Shown: positions 1 to 8,058 of the stretch, in pieces
Numbering within the stretch: the first letter of the stretch is position 1
Layout of the letters: each line of letters opens with the position of its first letter
Assembly: GCA_016288005.1 (NCBI GenBank)
Contig: JAEEXY010000001.1
Coordinates: 1-64,000 of the forward strand
Source: Lachnospiraceae bacterium
GTDB taxonomy: Bacteria > Bacillota > Clostridia > Lachnospirales > Lachnospiraceae
Length of the DNA: 64,000 nt
Reading direction: 5' to 3'
The notes under the pieces: model-generated
Told to the model about the DNA's origin: nothing
The model's database searches: none
The model's input: only the letters and a program-made list of their open reading frames with translations
Made by a program: the position numbers and the translations under genes

Positions 1-600
1 TGGTACCCCGGCGCGCAGGGCGGAAAGGCGATAGCCGAGATCCTGTTCGGCAAGGCATGCCCCGGCGGAAAGCTTCCGCTCACATTCTACAGCGAGAACA
101 ATTCACTGCCCGGTTTCACCGACTATTCGATGAAGAACCGCACATACCGCTACATGGTAGAGGATCCGCTCTATCCGTTCGGATACGGACTCAGCTACAC
201 GACCTTTGACAGGAGCGTAAAGGATATCCGCAAGAACGGCGCCGCGGTTTCGGGAACCGTTGAATTTGCGGATGGCGATGAGCTCGAGATCGAAGTGGAG
301 CTTAAGAATACCGGCAAATACGAGGGCGGCGTGACCGTGCAGGCGTATGTTGAGTACGGATTTGAGGATGCCCCTGTCAGACAGCTGAAAGGCTTAAAGA
401 AGCTCTATCTGGCGCCCGGCGAGAGCAAAAAGACCACGGTTAAGCTGGATGCCGCAGCATTCTCGCTCTACGACAGGGCAGGAGAGCTTAAGCTCAATAA
501 GGGCAGCTACAAAGTATATCTCGGCGATTCACAGCCCGATGAGCTGAGCCGCAGGCTTACAGGCCAAAAGTGCGATTCTGTGAGCGTTGAAGTAAAGTAA
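1..600 (+). CDS. Glycoside hydrolase family 3 enzyme, C-terminal part (partial)
   Basis: The reading frame is open from base 1, so the N-terminal TIM-barrel lies outside the window. What remains is the end of the GH3 C-terminal alpha/beta domain (WYPGAQGGKA and FGKACPGGKLP, typical of this family) followed by the fibronectin-III-like domain (about codons 60-195) that closes many GH3 beta-glucosidases and beta-xylosidases. No catalytic residue is visible, so the substrate cannot be read directly. Neighbouring GH120, GH115 and GPH-symporter genes suggest xylo-oligosaccharides, an inference from context. There is no signal peptide information. A strong terminator follows the stop codon, so this gene closes its transcript. 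Confidence 0.9.
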   Translation, partial: WYPGAQGGKAIAEILFGKACPGGKLPLTFYSENNSLPGFTDYSMKNRTYRYMVEDPLYPFGYGLSYTTFDRSVKDIRKNGAAVSGTVEFADGDELEIEVELKNTGKYEGGVTVQAYVEYGFEDAPVRQLKGLKKLYLAPGESKKTTVKLDAAAFSLYDRAGELKLNKGSYKVYLGDSQPDELSRRLTGQKCDSVSVEVK

Positions 601-619
601 AAAATATCTTGTAAAATAC

Positions 620-688
620 GGAGATCAATGATAGAATGGAAACTGAAAGATAAAGCACGGTTTCCACATTGGTCTCCTTTTTCTTTTG
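620..688 (+). terminator. Rho-independent terminator after GH3 gene
   Basis: An 11-bp stem (620-630 with 667-677, one G-U pair) and an inner 7-bp stem (637-643 with 660-666) are separated by a 6-nt bulge on the 5' side and followed by TTTTTCTTTT. It ends GH3 transcription and sits directly in front of the TetR gene. Confidence 0.8.
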
Positions 689-704
689 CAAAGCAGGTGA
701 ATGT

Positions 705-1295
705 ATGAAAGACGAAAAAGAACTTAAGATCAAGGTCGCGGAAGCGGCTATGAAGGCCTTTAACGAAAAAGGCGTGAAATTCAGGATGGATGATGTGGCC
801 AATATGCTGCAGATGAGCAAGAAAACCCTGTACAAGCTCTACGACAGCAAGGAAAAGCTGATACTCAAAGCCGTAGATCTCGGCTTCGGGGCAGTTATGG
901 AGAAAAAACAGGCCATCATCGACGATCCCGATCTGGGCATGGTAGAGAAGATCAAACGCGTGATCATCGCCATTCCCGACAGATACCAGACCATGGACTG
1001 GAGAAGGCTCTACGAGTTCCGTGATTCCTTCCCCGAGGCCTATGAGAGGATACAGTTTTATCTCCAGAACAACTGGGAAGGCACGATCGACCTGGTCAAA
1101 AAGGGGATAGAGCAGGGGCTTATCAGAGACATCAACATCACGGTATTCAGATGCATGCTCGAGAGCGCGTTCCAGAGCTTTATAGGCAATACGGCGCTGA
1201 TCGACGCGGGTGTGAGTTACGATGACGCTCTCAATACCATGATCGATATCGTTATGACGGGCATCGTCACAGAGAAGGGTGCAAAAAGCAAATAA
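705..1295 (+). CDS. TetR/AcrR family transcriptional regulator
   Basis: The 196-residue product has a TetR-type N-terminal helix-turn-helix (about residues 25-46, with DDVANMLQMSKKTLYKLYDS), followed by an all-helical, divergent ligand-binding domain. I take ATG at 705 as the start. An in-frame TTG at 669 lies inside the upstream terminator stem and would add 12 hydrophobic residues unlike the family. The ribosome binding site is weak. The gene is 32 bp upstream of a GPH sugar symporter in the same direction, so the regulator probably controls that transporter, perhaps sensing a sugar or xylan breakdown product. The ligand is unknown. Confidence 0.88.
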   Translation: MKDEKELKIKVAEAAMKAFNEKGVKFRMDDVANMLQMSKKTLYKLYDSKEKLILKAVDLGFGAVMEKKQAIIDDPDLGMVEKIKRVIIAIPDRYQTMDWRRLYEFRDSFPEAYERIQFYLQNNWEGTIDLVKKGIEQGLIRDINITVFRCMLESAFQSFIGNTALIDAGVSYDDALNTMIDIVMTGIVTEKGAKSK

Positions 1296-1327
1296 TGCCG
1301 CAGGCATAATAATGTGGAGGTTTACTT

Positions 1328-2809
1328 ATGAAGGAAATATCGGCAAAGCAGGAGAAGCGCAATCTGATCTTTTACCCTTTGGGTACCGTAGGCAGGGATA
1401 TGATCTATTCCCTGTTCACAAACTATATCATGCTCTTTATCCTGTACACCAGGAATCTTACGGATGCGCAGCTGGGCGCGGTTACGGCGATCATGGTCGC
1501 TGCGCGCGTATTTGACGCGCTGAACGATCCGATCATGGGCAACATCATCGAGCGCACGCGCTCAAAATGGGGCAAGTTCAAGCCCTGGTTGCTGATCGGC
1601 ATCATCTCGACCTGCGTGGTCGTTTATCTGGCGTTCAACACTAACCTTGACGGCTGGAACTTTATCTGGTTCTTCGGCATCATTTATTTCATGTATTCGA
1701 TAACCTATACGATGCATGATATCTCATACTGGGGCATGGTTCCCGCGCTGTCTTCCGATGGCGACAAGCGTAATTCGTTTACCGCGAGGGCGACCCTGTT
1801 CGCCGGCATCGGCGGCACACTGGCATCGCTGCTGATCCCCATTTTCACCGCGGGACAATATGCTCTGGGCGGCACGACCCGTATCGCGTACGGACGCATC
1901 GCGCTGGTTATCTGCATTCTCACTCCTCTGTTCATACTGTTTACGCTGTTCGGCGTACGTGAGAACAGAGAGGATATGAAGACCGAGGCTCCGAAGGTCA
2001 GCTTCAAAAAGATCATCAAGACCATCGGCGGCAACGATCAGCTCCTCTGGATCTGCCTTATCTTCCTGATCCAGCAGATCGGAAACGGCATCGTACTCGG
2101 CGGCGTTGGCGCGAACTACATTTACTTTGAGTTCGGATATGAGGGCGGTCTCTACGGAACCTTCCAGACCGTCGGACTTGCGGCTACGGCACTGCTGATG
2201 ATATTTTATCCGGCCATCTCGAAAAAGTTCCACAGGCAGAAGCTCGTGCTCTATATGGGCATCATCGCGACTGTAGGCTATGCGATCCAGATCGCGGCCG
2301 GATTTATCCTTCCCGCGGAGATGTACAAGTTCTGGATACTTACGCTCGGCTTCATGGCAGCGAACCTCGGCCAGTACGGGCTGTACCTGATCATGATGAT
2401 CTCGATCATCAATACGGTTGAGTACAATGAACTCAAGCACGGCACCAGAGACGAAGCTATCATCACCTCGATGAGACCCTTCCTTACGAAGCTTGCGAGC
2501 TCGTTCACGGTCATCATCACGACGGTTTCATATGTCATCTGCCGTGTAACGACCTACACAAACACGATATCGGACCTTGAAAAAGACGCCGAGAAAGGCC
2601 TGATCACAGCAGAGCAGAAGGCTGAGAGCATCGACGCGGTCGTTAAATCAGTTGCGAACGGACAGAAAAACGGCCTGCTCCTTGCGATGACCCTGCTTCC
2701 CTGCATCCTCATGCTGATCGCCTGCGTCCTCTACCGCAGGTTCTATAAGCTCGACGAGGAACGCTACGACGAGATCCGTGCTGAGATCGAAGCGAGAAAG
2801 AATGCATGA
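1328..2809 (+). CDS. GPH-family glycoside:cation symporter (MFS)
   Basis: The 493-residue protein has the hydrophobicity pattern of a 12-helix transporter. It carries signatures of the glycoside-pentoside-hexuronide:cation symporter family, with FDALNDPIMGNIIERTRSKWGKFKPW after the second helix being diagnostic of MelB/XynP-like carriers. It should import a disaccharide or oligosaccharide with Na+ or H+ across the cytoplasmic membrane. A clear GGAGG lies 9 nt before the ATG. The genes around it (GH3 upstream, GH120 convergent downstream) make xylobiose or short xylo-oligosaccharides the likely cargo; that is inference. It probably shares a transcript with the TetR gene. Confidence 0.9.
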   Translation: MKEISAKQEKRNLIFYPLGTVGRDMIYSLFTNYIMLFILYTRNLTDAQLGAVTAIMVAARVFDALNDPIMGNIIERTRSKWGKFKPWLLIGIISTCVVVYLAFNTNLDGWNFIWFFGIIYFMYSITYTMHDISYWGMVPALSSDGDKRNSFTARATLFAGIGGTLASLLIPIFTAGQYALGGTTRIAYGRIALVICILTPLFILFTLFGVRENREDMKTEAPKVSFKKIIKTIGGNDQLLWICLIFLIQQIGNGIVLGGVGANYIYFEFGYEGGLYGTFQTVGLAATALLMIFYPAISKKFHRQKLVLYMGIIATVGYAIQIAAGFILPAEMYKFWILTLGFMAANLGQYGLYLIMMISIINTVEYNELKHGTRDEAIITSMRPFLTKLASSFTVIITTVSYVICRVTTYTNTISDLEKDAEKGLITAEQKAESIDAVVKSVANGQKNGLLLAMTLLPCILMLIACVLYRRFYKLDEERYDEIRAEIEARKNA

Positions 2810-2837
2810 TCGCTAAACGCAATTGAATAGAAGACAT

Positions 2838-2902
2838 AAAGACATGGGGACGGTTCTTCTGTCTGCGAAGTGCGCAGACAGAAGAACCGTCCCCATGTCT
2901 TT
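2838..2902. repeat. REP-like palindrome, copy 1 (30-bp perfect arms)
   Basis: The left arm (2838-2867) and right arm (2873-2902) are exact reverse complements around the 5-nt loop AAGTG. Each arm contains the core GGGGACGGTTCTTCTGTCTG. Related copies occur near 45,902 and 50,789. It lies between the convergent GPH symporter and GH120 genes, where it could also act as a bidirectional terminator, although no T-tract is obvious. Confidence 0.9.
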
Positions 2903-2938
2903 AGTCGCTGCAGTCTGCACCGGCCCTTTGGCCGGAAC

Positions 2939-4924
2939 CTAGAACTTAAACTCGCCGGCAGCCGCCGCGAAGGGTCCCGGGAGAGCGCCGATGCCGCGGT
3001 GATCTCCGAAGAAATCGCTGTCGAACGTGATCGGTGTACCGTCGGGATTCTCAAAGCGCTGCTCGGGCTCGAAGGCCTTGCCCAGAGTATCGGTGGTAAT
3101 GATGTTAACGCTGAAATCCTTCAGGAAATCGTAAACGTTGGTTGTCAGAACCGGCCTGCCGTCTTTGCATTCCAGGCTGAAATCGATATGGTCGTTCGGG
3201 TTGTTCAGATAAGTCGTATCGTGCTTACTGATATTCGCGCCGTTGAAATATGCATTGCCGCCGACCCAGACGGGCAGATGGCCGAAATGAGCCAGAGCCA
3301 GGGCGCCCATATTTGCGTCATCCTTGGTGTCGAAAGGCGCGTACCATTCCTCGTAGGAAGGGAAGATATCGAAGCATGCGGTGCCGACATGCTGGTAATC
3401 GTTGTTTTCCGGTGTCTTGGTATCGTCGGTAACAGGGTAGTGCTGCACGAAGATATTGTTGTAAATACGGTCGTCTCCGTGGAGTATCGTCATAAAGCCG
3501 GCTACCTCTGTCCTGTGACGGATATGATAAGGAGTGTAGCGGGGCTCACGCTGGCCGTTGATTATGCTGTCTACGCCCGAATTGATAAGTCCGAAGGAGC
3601 CGAGCATCAGATTGTGGATGCAGGCGATTCCTTCACTGGGCATAACCACTGAGGATTTCGACAGCAGAACGTTGTTGTCGATAAGTGTCGGGCCATGGCC
3701 TACCTCGATGAAAACATCGGTATTGAACATAGCGCCGCGCGCCTGCTCGACACCGTCGGGACGCTGATTGTCATGCATCAGATTCTGCGTGATACGCGCT
3801 CCCTGAGCCTCCCAGTCGCACCATACGCCCATGATGCAGTTATGGATATGGTTGCGGCGGATAGTCACGTCTATGGCAGCGTGAAGCTTGATGCCCGCGG
3901 TCTCTGCGCCGCCGAGCTGCTGCGAGGTGCAGATGTCATGGATATGACAGTCCTCGATGGTCGAGAAAACGCCGCCCATACGGCCTACGATACCGGTCTG
4001 CTCACAGTGATGGATATTGCAGCGGCGGACGATGTGACTGCCGACGCGCTCCTTGAGCCAGCCGTGATACTGACCGCGGCATACTGCGTCGCGCTCCATC
4101 TGGGTGGGGCTCTTTACGCGTCTGGTAGTGAAATACATGTCGTTTTCGGGATCCCTGTATTTTCCGAGTGAGATACCGCAGCAGCGGCTGTTGGATATCT
4201 CGCAGTCCTCGATGATCCAGCCTTTGCTCCAGTGAGGGCCGATCATGCCGTCCTGATAAGCTGCGGGAGGAGCCCAGGTGGTAGCTGCCTTTGTGATATT
4301 GAAACCGCTGACGGTTATATAGCCGACACCGTTCTTGGAAGGCATGAAGCAGTTGCGCCTGACAGTGATCTCGACCTTTTCGGCATTGGGGTCCGCGCCG
4401 CGGAAATTGGCGTAGAGAACGGTCTCGTCGCCGTCCTGCTCAGTGAACCATTTATACTTTGACGCCTCGGAGTTCCATGCGAAGGGATCAGCTTCGCCTT
4501 TGACGCATTCTTCAAGGCTGTCGCACTCATAGAGCATGCTGTCGTTGAGGAAAACGGAACCGGTATGCCTGATCTTGGGAGAGAAATACCAGTCGCCGAA
4601 TACACGTGTGGTGTAGGGATTATATGAGCCAAATATGCTGTTCCCGACACGAACCGTCCAGACATCGCCCTCGTATCTGGTCCAGCCGGTGATCAGTTCC
4701 GCGCCCGTGATGACTGCGCCGAGAGGCTGCTCGGACCTGTAGGTGATGCGTGCGTCTTTTGTCCCGGCATTGCGGGGATTAACATACTCGCGGTAGATGC
4801 CGGGAGCGACCAGGATCTCATCGCCGGGCTGTGCCAGAGCGGCAGCGTCGCCGATCTTTTTGAAGGGTCTTTCCTTAGTGCCGTCTCCGCCGGTGTAAGA
4901 TGCGGAATTTACGTAATAGATCAT
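2939..4924 (-). CDS. GH120-type beta-xylosidase, right-handed beta-helix
   Basis: The 661-residue protein starts with the parallel beta-helix signature (YYVNSAS, then GTKERPFKKIGDAAALAQPG) and follows recalled GH120 beta-xylosidase sequences such as Thermoanaerobacterium XylC throughout: GSYNPYTTRVFGDW, TTWAPPAAYQDGMIGPHWSK, AGIKLHAAIDVTIRRNHIH. The family nucleophile and acid/base fit Asp of CDWEAQG (about residue 370) and Glu of FIEVGHGP (about 407). It should release xylose from xylo-oligosaccharides. No signal peptide is seen, so it is probably cytosolic, matching oligosaccharide import by the neighbouring symporter. I chose ATG at 4924 because GGAG sits 8 nt upstream; an upstream in-frame ATG at 4957 lacks this. 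Confidence 0.88.
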   Translation of the reverse strand: MIYYVNSASYTGGDGTKERPFKKIGDAAALAQPGDEILVAPGIYREYVNPRNAGTKDARITYRSEQPLGAVITGAELITGWTRYEGDVWTVRVGNSIFGSYNPYTTRVFGDWYFSPKIRHTGSVFLNDSMLYECDSLEECVKGEADPFAWNSEASKYKWFTEQDGDETVLYANFRGADPNAEKVEITVRRNCFMPSKNGVGYITVSGFNITKAATTWAPPAAYQDGMIGPHWSKGWIIEDCEISNSRCCGISLGKYRDPENDMYFTTRRVKSPTQMERDAVCRGQYHGWLKERVGSHIVRRCNIHHCEQTGIVGRMGGVFSTIEDCHIHDICTSQQLGGAETAGIKLHAAIDVTIRRNHIHNCIMGVWCDWEAQGARITQNLMHDNQRPDGVEQARGAMFNTDVFIEVGHGPTLIDNNVLLSKSSVVMPSEGIACIHNLMLGSFGLINSGVDSIINGQREPRYTPYHIRHRTEVAGFMTILHGDDRIYNNIFVQHYPVTDDTKTPENNDYQHVGTACFDIFPSYEEWYAPFDTKDDANMGALALAHFGHLPVWVGGNAYFNGANISKHDTTYLNNPNDHIDFSLECKDGRPVLTTNVYDFLKDFSVNIITTDTLGKAFEPEQRFENPDGTPITFDSDFFGDHRGIGALPGPFAAAAGEFKF

Positions 4925-5000
4925 GGTAAAATGCTCCTTTCGCTTCGCTTCAGGCACTCGCAGTTCCGCTCCGCGGATTCTGCTTGCCTTTCGCTATGAT

Positions 5001-5056
5001 GCATGATCGTGCGTCATGCCTAAGAATATTTTATGTAAAACGATACACCTCCGCAA
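5001..5056 (-). promoter_or_regulatory. Promoter and palindromic operator for the GH120 gene
   Basis: Read on the minus strand, TTGCGG (5056-5051) and TAAAAT (5033-5028) are 17 bp apart. Just downstream of the -10 lies the inverted repeat GCATGA-N7-TCATGC (5001-5019), well placed for a repressor to block transcription. Promoter strength and the binding protein are inferred. Confidence 0.5.
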
Positions 5057-5079
5057 TGTGATATATTGCTTTTTTTACC

Positions 5080-5108
5080 TTGTTTTTTGCGTTTTTCTCT
5101 GATATAAC
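5080..5108 (+). promoter_or_regulatory. Promoter for the AmiS/UreI-type gene
   Basis: TTGTTT (5080-5085) and TATAAC (5103-5108) are separated by 17 bp, 60 bp upstream of the ATG at 5168. It is divergent from the GH120 promoter. Confidence 0.5.
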
Positions 5109-5167
5109 AAAAATAGGCGCGAAGCGTGCTTTGACGCGTATTTTCCGCGTCGGACGGGAGGAGAAGG

Positions 5168-5674
5168 ATGCTTGGAGTATGTCTGCTGTTTGTCGGTATC
5201 GTTTTGATCAATAACGGAGCCTGCACGCTGTTAAAGGCCGATAAAAAGGCCGCGGCGGTCATGAACGTTTTTGTGGGCGTTCTGTCGCTGTTCATCAATT
5301 TCGTGAGTCTCGTGAAGGGAGACTATTATGCGGCGGGAACGGGGCTGCTGTTCGGATTTACTTATCTGTTCGTGGCCGCGATCGACATCTGGGACCTCGA
5401 TACTAAGCCGTTTGCGCTGTTTTCGACCTTTGTCGCGGTCAACGCCGTGATATTCGGCATCATAGAGGGCGTAACGGGGCTTCCCGCGCTCGGGATCACT
5501 CCGGACTGGCGCTGGGGCGCGATCTGGTGGCTCTGGGCTCTGCTCTGGGGCAGCGCGTTCGTTACCGATATCCTTAAAAAGGACCTCGGCAGATTCGTTC
5601 CCATCCTGCAGGTTTTCGAAGGGGTCGTCACCGCATGGATCCCCGGCATCATGCTTTTGACCGGTCAATGGTGA
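5168..5674 (+). CDS. AmiS/UreI family channel or transporter
   Basis: This 168-residue protein is almost entirely membrane-embedded, with six predicted helices. It matches the AmiS/UreI family by length and by the patterns LGVCLLFVGIVLINNGAC, KAAAVMNVFVGVLSL and LLFGFTYLFVAAIDIWD. Family members pass urea or short-chain amides across the cytoplasmic membrane; UreI is proton-gated. No urease or amidase gene lies nearby, so the substrate cannot be assigned. The ATG follows GGAGGAGAAGG closely. It is probably a single-gene transcript, 78 bp before an unrelated zinc-ribbon gene. Confidence 0.82.
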   Translation: MLGVCLLFVGIVLINNGACTLLKADKKAAAVMNVFVGVLSLFINFVSLVKGDYYAAGTGLLFGFTYLFVAAIDIWDLDTKPFALFSTFVAVNAVIFGIIEGVTGLPALGITPDWRWGAIWWLWALLWGSAFVTDILKKDLGRFVPILQVFEGVVTAWIPGIMLLTGQW

Positions 5675-5751
5675 TAAAACCGCCAAAACTCTTTACAAAA
5701 AGGCGTTTTTATATAAAAATGGTAATATAAGTTTTTTACAGGAGGACAGAT

Positions 5752-7368
5752 ATGAAATTTTGTGCTTATTGCGGAAGACAGCTGCAGGACGATGAAGTAT
5801 GTACCTGCCGTGACGCTGCCGAAGCCGCTAAAAAAGAAGCTGAGAATGTCAGCAGTGATGTGACCGAGACTGCCGCGACCGTTCAGACCGAGGCTGCTGC
5901 GGCAGTTGAAAACGCACAGGCTCAGGCAGGAGATGCAGCTCAGGCTGCGCAGACACAGGCACCTATGGACTGGGTACCCTATCAGTCGAACGCGTCCGCA
6001 CCTTCGGGCGGCGGCAAAAAGTGGCTTGTTCCCGCACTCTGCGCCGCAGGAGTTGTTGCGCTCATCGCGATCGTCGTACTGGCCGTATCGGTATTCGGCG
6101 GTTCAAAGTCAAAGATAGGCAAGGCTGCGGTCAAGACATTTGCGGATGCGGGTTATCTGGCAGAGGACCTTGGCGGGATCAAGGCGTCGAAAGATAAGGC
6201 TTCGCTCAGTATCAGCGGCAAATACCAGAAGATCGAAGTAGGCATGGGCGTATCCGTTAACGGCAGCGACATGCAGATGAGCGTTTCGCTCAAAGAGGGC
6301 AAAAAGGTCGACCTTTCCGCAGTTATCGAGTTCAGCAAAAAGGCTCTTAAGGCAAAGCTGAACGGCACCGACTATAAAAAGGTTCTTGTATACGATTACA
6401 ACAACAGTGATAAGGACGGGCTCGAGGATATGGCCGGAGAGGCCAATATCAAGTCGCTCGACGAGGCGCTTAAGACTATGGCCGATTCCCTCGGAAAGGG
6501 CAATTCGTCAGGTGACAAATATACAAAGGCGATCAGCAAATGGTTCAACGGCCTGAAGGTTAAAAAAGAGGATTCCAAGAGCATCAAGGTTGACGGCGAG
6601 AAGCGCGACTGCAAGGGCTACAGCGTTGAGATCACCGAAGAGGATGTTGAGGAGCTCATTGATGAGCTGTTCGAGCTCGCGGAAAAGGATCTTGCGGATG
6701 TTGTCGAGCAGGCGGGCTACGATGATATCGACGACCTGAAGGATGAGGTCATGAAGAGCGTCGAAAAGATGGAAGATACCGAGCTGACATTCTACCTGTA
6801 TAAGGACATGTTCGCCGGCATCAACATCGAGTCGGACGGCGAGAGCGCTTATATCGAGTTTAACGGAGGCGACTACAGGCTCCAGAACTTCACGGTTTAT
6901 CAGGGTAAAAAGAGCGACAACAATGTTCTTTTAACAGCTTCGGGCAAGATCAAGGAGAATAAGGAAACCATGACGATCGAGGTTCCCGAACAGTATTCGA
7001 TGAACTATTCATACGACAAAAAGTCCGGCAAGCTCGAGGTTGCGCTGCAGCAGTACAGTTACTGGTACGGCGGATTCTCGGATCTGTTCACTATGAAGGG
7101 CACGCTCGAGTGCAGCAGATCATCGGCTACACTTTCCGTAAAAGAGGTCAGTGCCGTAGGTACCACGATCCCGGTTGACAAGCTCGAGATCACTGTATCC
7201 ACAAAGGATGACATGCAGAGCATGAAGGGCACCGAGTTCAGCATCGACAAGGCAGATGAGAGCGATCTGAAGGAGGAGTTCAACGATATCTATGAGGCTC
7301 TCTACGATGCCATGATGGAGAGCGATACGCTCAAAGAACTGATCGGATCGTTCGGAGGTCTGTTTTAA
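5752..7368 (+). CDS. Membrane-anchored zinc-ribbon protein with large extracellular region
   Basis: The 538-residue protein opens with a short zinc ribbon (CAYC at residues 4-7, CTC at 17-19), then an Ala/Gln/Glu-rich linker (about 22-75), one transmembrane helix (about 91-116) and a 420-residue domain that should lie outside the cell. The outer part is rich in Lys, Asp and Glu and in beta-strand-like segments (for example MEDTELTFYLYKDMFAGINI), with no recognised enzymatic motif. The topology resembles Firmicutes zinc-ribbon sensors with YcdA-like or lipid-transfer-like outer domains, but I cannot assign a function. GGAGG precedes the ATG. A hairpin lies just after the stop. Confidence 0.75.
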   Translation: MKFCAYCGRQLQDDEVCTCRDAAEAAKKEAENVSSDVTETAATVQTEAAAAVENAQAQAGDAAQAAQTQAPMDWVPYQSNASAPSGGGKKWLVPALCAAGVVALIAIVVLAVSVFGGSKSKIGKAAVKTFADAGYLAEDLGGIKASKDKASLSISGKYQKIEVGMGVSVNGSDMQMSVSLKEGKKVDLSAVIEFSKKALKAKLNGTDYKKVLVYDYNNSDKDGLEDMAGEANIKSLDEALKTMADSLGKGNSSGDKYTKAISKWFNGLKVKKEDSKSIKVDGEKRDCKGYSVEITEEDVEELIDELFELAEKDLADVVEQAGYDDIDDLKDEVMKSVEKMEDTELTFYLYKDMFAGINIESDGESAYIEFNGGDYRLQNFTVYQGKKSDNNVLLTASGKIKENKETMTIEVPEQYSMNYSYDKKSGKLEVALQQYSYWYGGFSDLFTMKGTLECSRSSATLSVKEVSAVGTTIPVDKLEITVSTKDDMQSMKGTEFSIDKADESDLKEEFNDIYEALYDAMMESDTLKELIGSFGGLF

Positions 7369-7392
7369 AAATGTTCTGAAAGCATGTGAGAA

Positions 7393-7441
7393 ATCAAAAG
7401 CGAATAATCTTCTTGACAAAGATTTTCGCTTTTGATATACT
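7393..7441 (+). promoter_or_regulatory. tRNA promoter embedded in a hairpin
   Basis: TTGACA (7413-7418) and TATACT (7436-7441) are 17 bp apart, a near-consensus SigA promoter for the tRNA at 7513. The same bases form an imperfect inverted repeat: 7393-7411 pairs with 7418-7436 with one bulge, and the -35 sits in the loop. Confidence 0.75.
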
Positions 7442-7512
7442 CACTTTTGTTGGTTAAGTGCGGAGCATTCCGCCTGCCGCAATTTAATATCGAACATATT
7501 AGTTCGACACCT

Positions 7513-7600
7513 GGAGAAGTACTCAAGAGGCCGAAGAGGCGCCCCTGCTAAGGGTGTAGGTCGTTTGCGCGGCGCGAGGGTTCAAATCCCTCCTTCTCCG
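7513..7600 (+). tRNA. tRNA-Ser (anticodon GCU)
   Basis: The 88-nt gene has a 7-bp acceptor stem (GGAGAAG with CTTCTCC) and discriminator G. It has an anticodon arm CCC-CTGCTAA-GGG giving anticodon GCU, a long class II variable arm, and a T-arm containing GGGTTCAAATCCC. It reads AGC and AGU serine codons. CCA is not encoded. A near-consensus promoter lies 72 bp upstream, and a long inverted repeat begins inside its 3' end. Confidence 0.96.
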
Positions 7601-7658
7601 TCAAAAGAAAAGCCATGGAACAAAAAATCCATGGCTTTTCTTTTGACGGAGAAGGAGG
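7589..7658. repeat. 31-bp perfect inverted repeat that includes the tRNA 3' end; inner part a terminator
   Basis: The left arm (7589-7619) and right arm (7628-7658) are exact reverse complements around the 8-nt loop ACAAAAAA. The first 12 bases of the left arm are the tRNA 3' end (CCTCCTTCTCCG). The inner part (AGCCATGGA with TCCATGGCT, then TTTTCTTTT) reads as a bidirectional rho-independent terminator for the tRNA transcript. Confidence 0.85.
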
Positions 7659-7688
7659 AGCAGGAAAAGCATGCGATATAAAAAGGAC

Positions 7689-7717
7689 TTGCTTTTTGGA
7701 AAAAGGTTAATTATAAT
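7689..7717 (+). promoter_or_regulatory. Promoter for the tyrS T-box transcript
   Basis: TTGCTT (7689-7694) and TATAAT (7712-7717) are 17 bp apart, placing the start of transcription near 7724, directly at the beginning of the T-box leader. Confidence 0.75.
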
Positions 7718-7723
7718 AGCGAC

Positions 7724-8012
7724 ATCAAATGTTAAGGCTGAGATGGAAAAGAGTAGTCTTACGCGGTGACCTTCAGAGAGTGTCCGGCCGGTGTGAGGAC
7801 ATGGTAGCGGTAAGATGAATACATTCCGGAGCTGCTTCCCGAACAGTCTGCATGAGCAGGCAAAAGTAGGGACAGACGGGTGCGCCCGATATAGCGCTGG
7901 GTGTGTGATTGCACATCGTAAGGGATAAGTCGCGAGGCTTGTCTGAATAGAGGTGGTACCACGATATTATCGTCCTCTGTCTGTTATCAGGCAGGGGATT
8001 TTCTTTTTCCCC
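7724..8012 (+). promoter_or_regulatory. T-box riboswitch, tRNA-Tyr-responsive, upstream of tyrS
   Basis: The leader contains the T-box core AGGTGGTACCACG (7951-7963), whose TGG would pair with the uncharged tRNA acceptor end. An upstream stem I region has AGAG and a candidate specifier triplet TAC (7820-7822, within GAATACATTCC), which fits tyrosine. A terminator stem (CCTCTGTCTG with CAGGCAGGGG) ends in a T-rich tract at about 7974-8009. Uncharged tRNA-Tyr should stabilise the antiterminator and allow tyrS transcription. The T-box call is firm; the exact specifier is read by eye. Confidence 0.93.
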
Positions 8013-8058
8013 GGCCGAGTTTTCTTTAGCCGTATTACGGCAGATCAAGGAGGAACAC

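Noticed and set aside
2870-3652. Long plus-strand reading frame opposite the GH120 gene.
   Set aside because: It is antisense to a strongly matched GH120 gene, has no ribosome site and no recognisable domain.
5168-5674. Part of a urease operon.
   Set aside because: No urease structural or accessory genes are present on either side.
7589-7658. attL/attR site of an integrated element at the tRNA-Ser gene.
   Set aside because: The copy of the tRNA end is inverted and only 8 nt away, and no integrase or phage gene is nearby; direct repeats would be expected.
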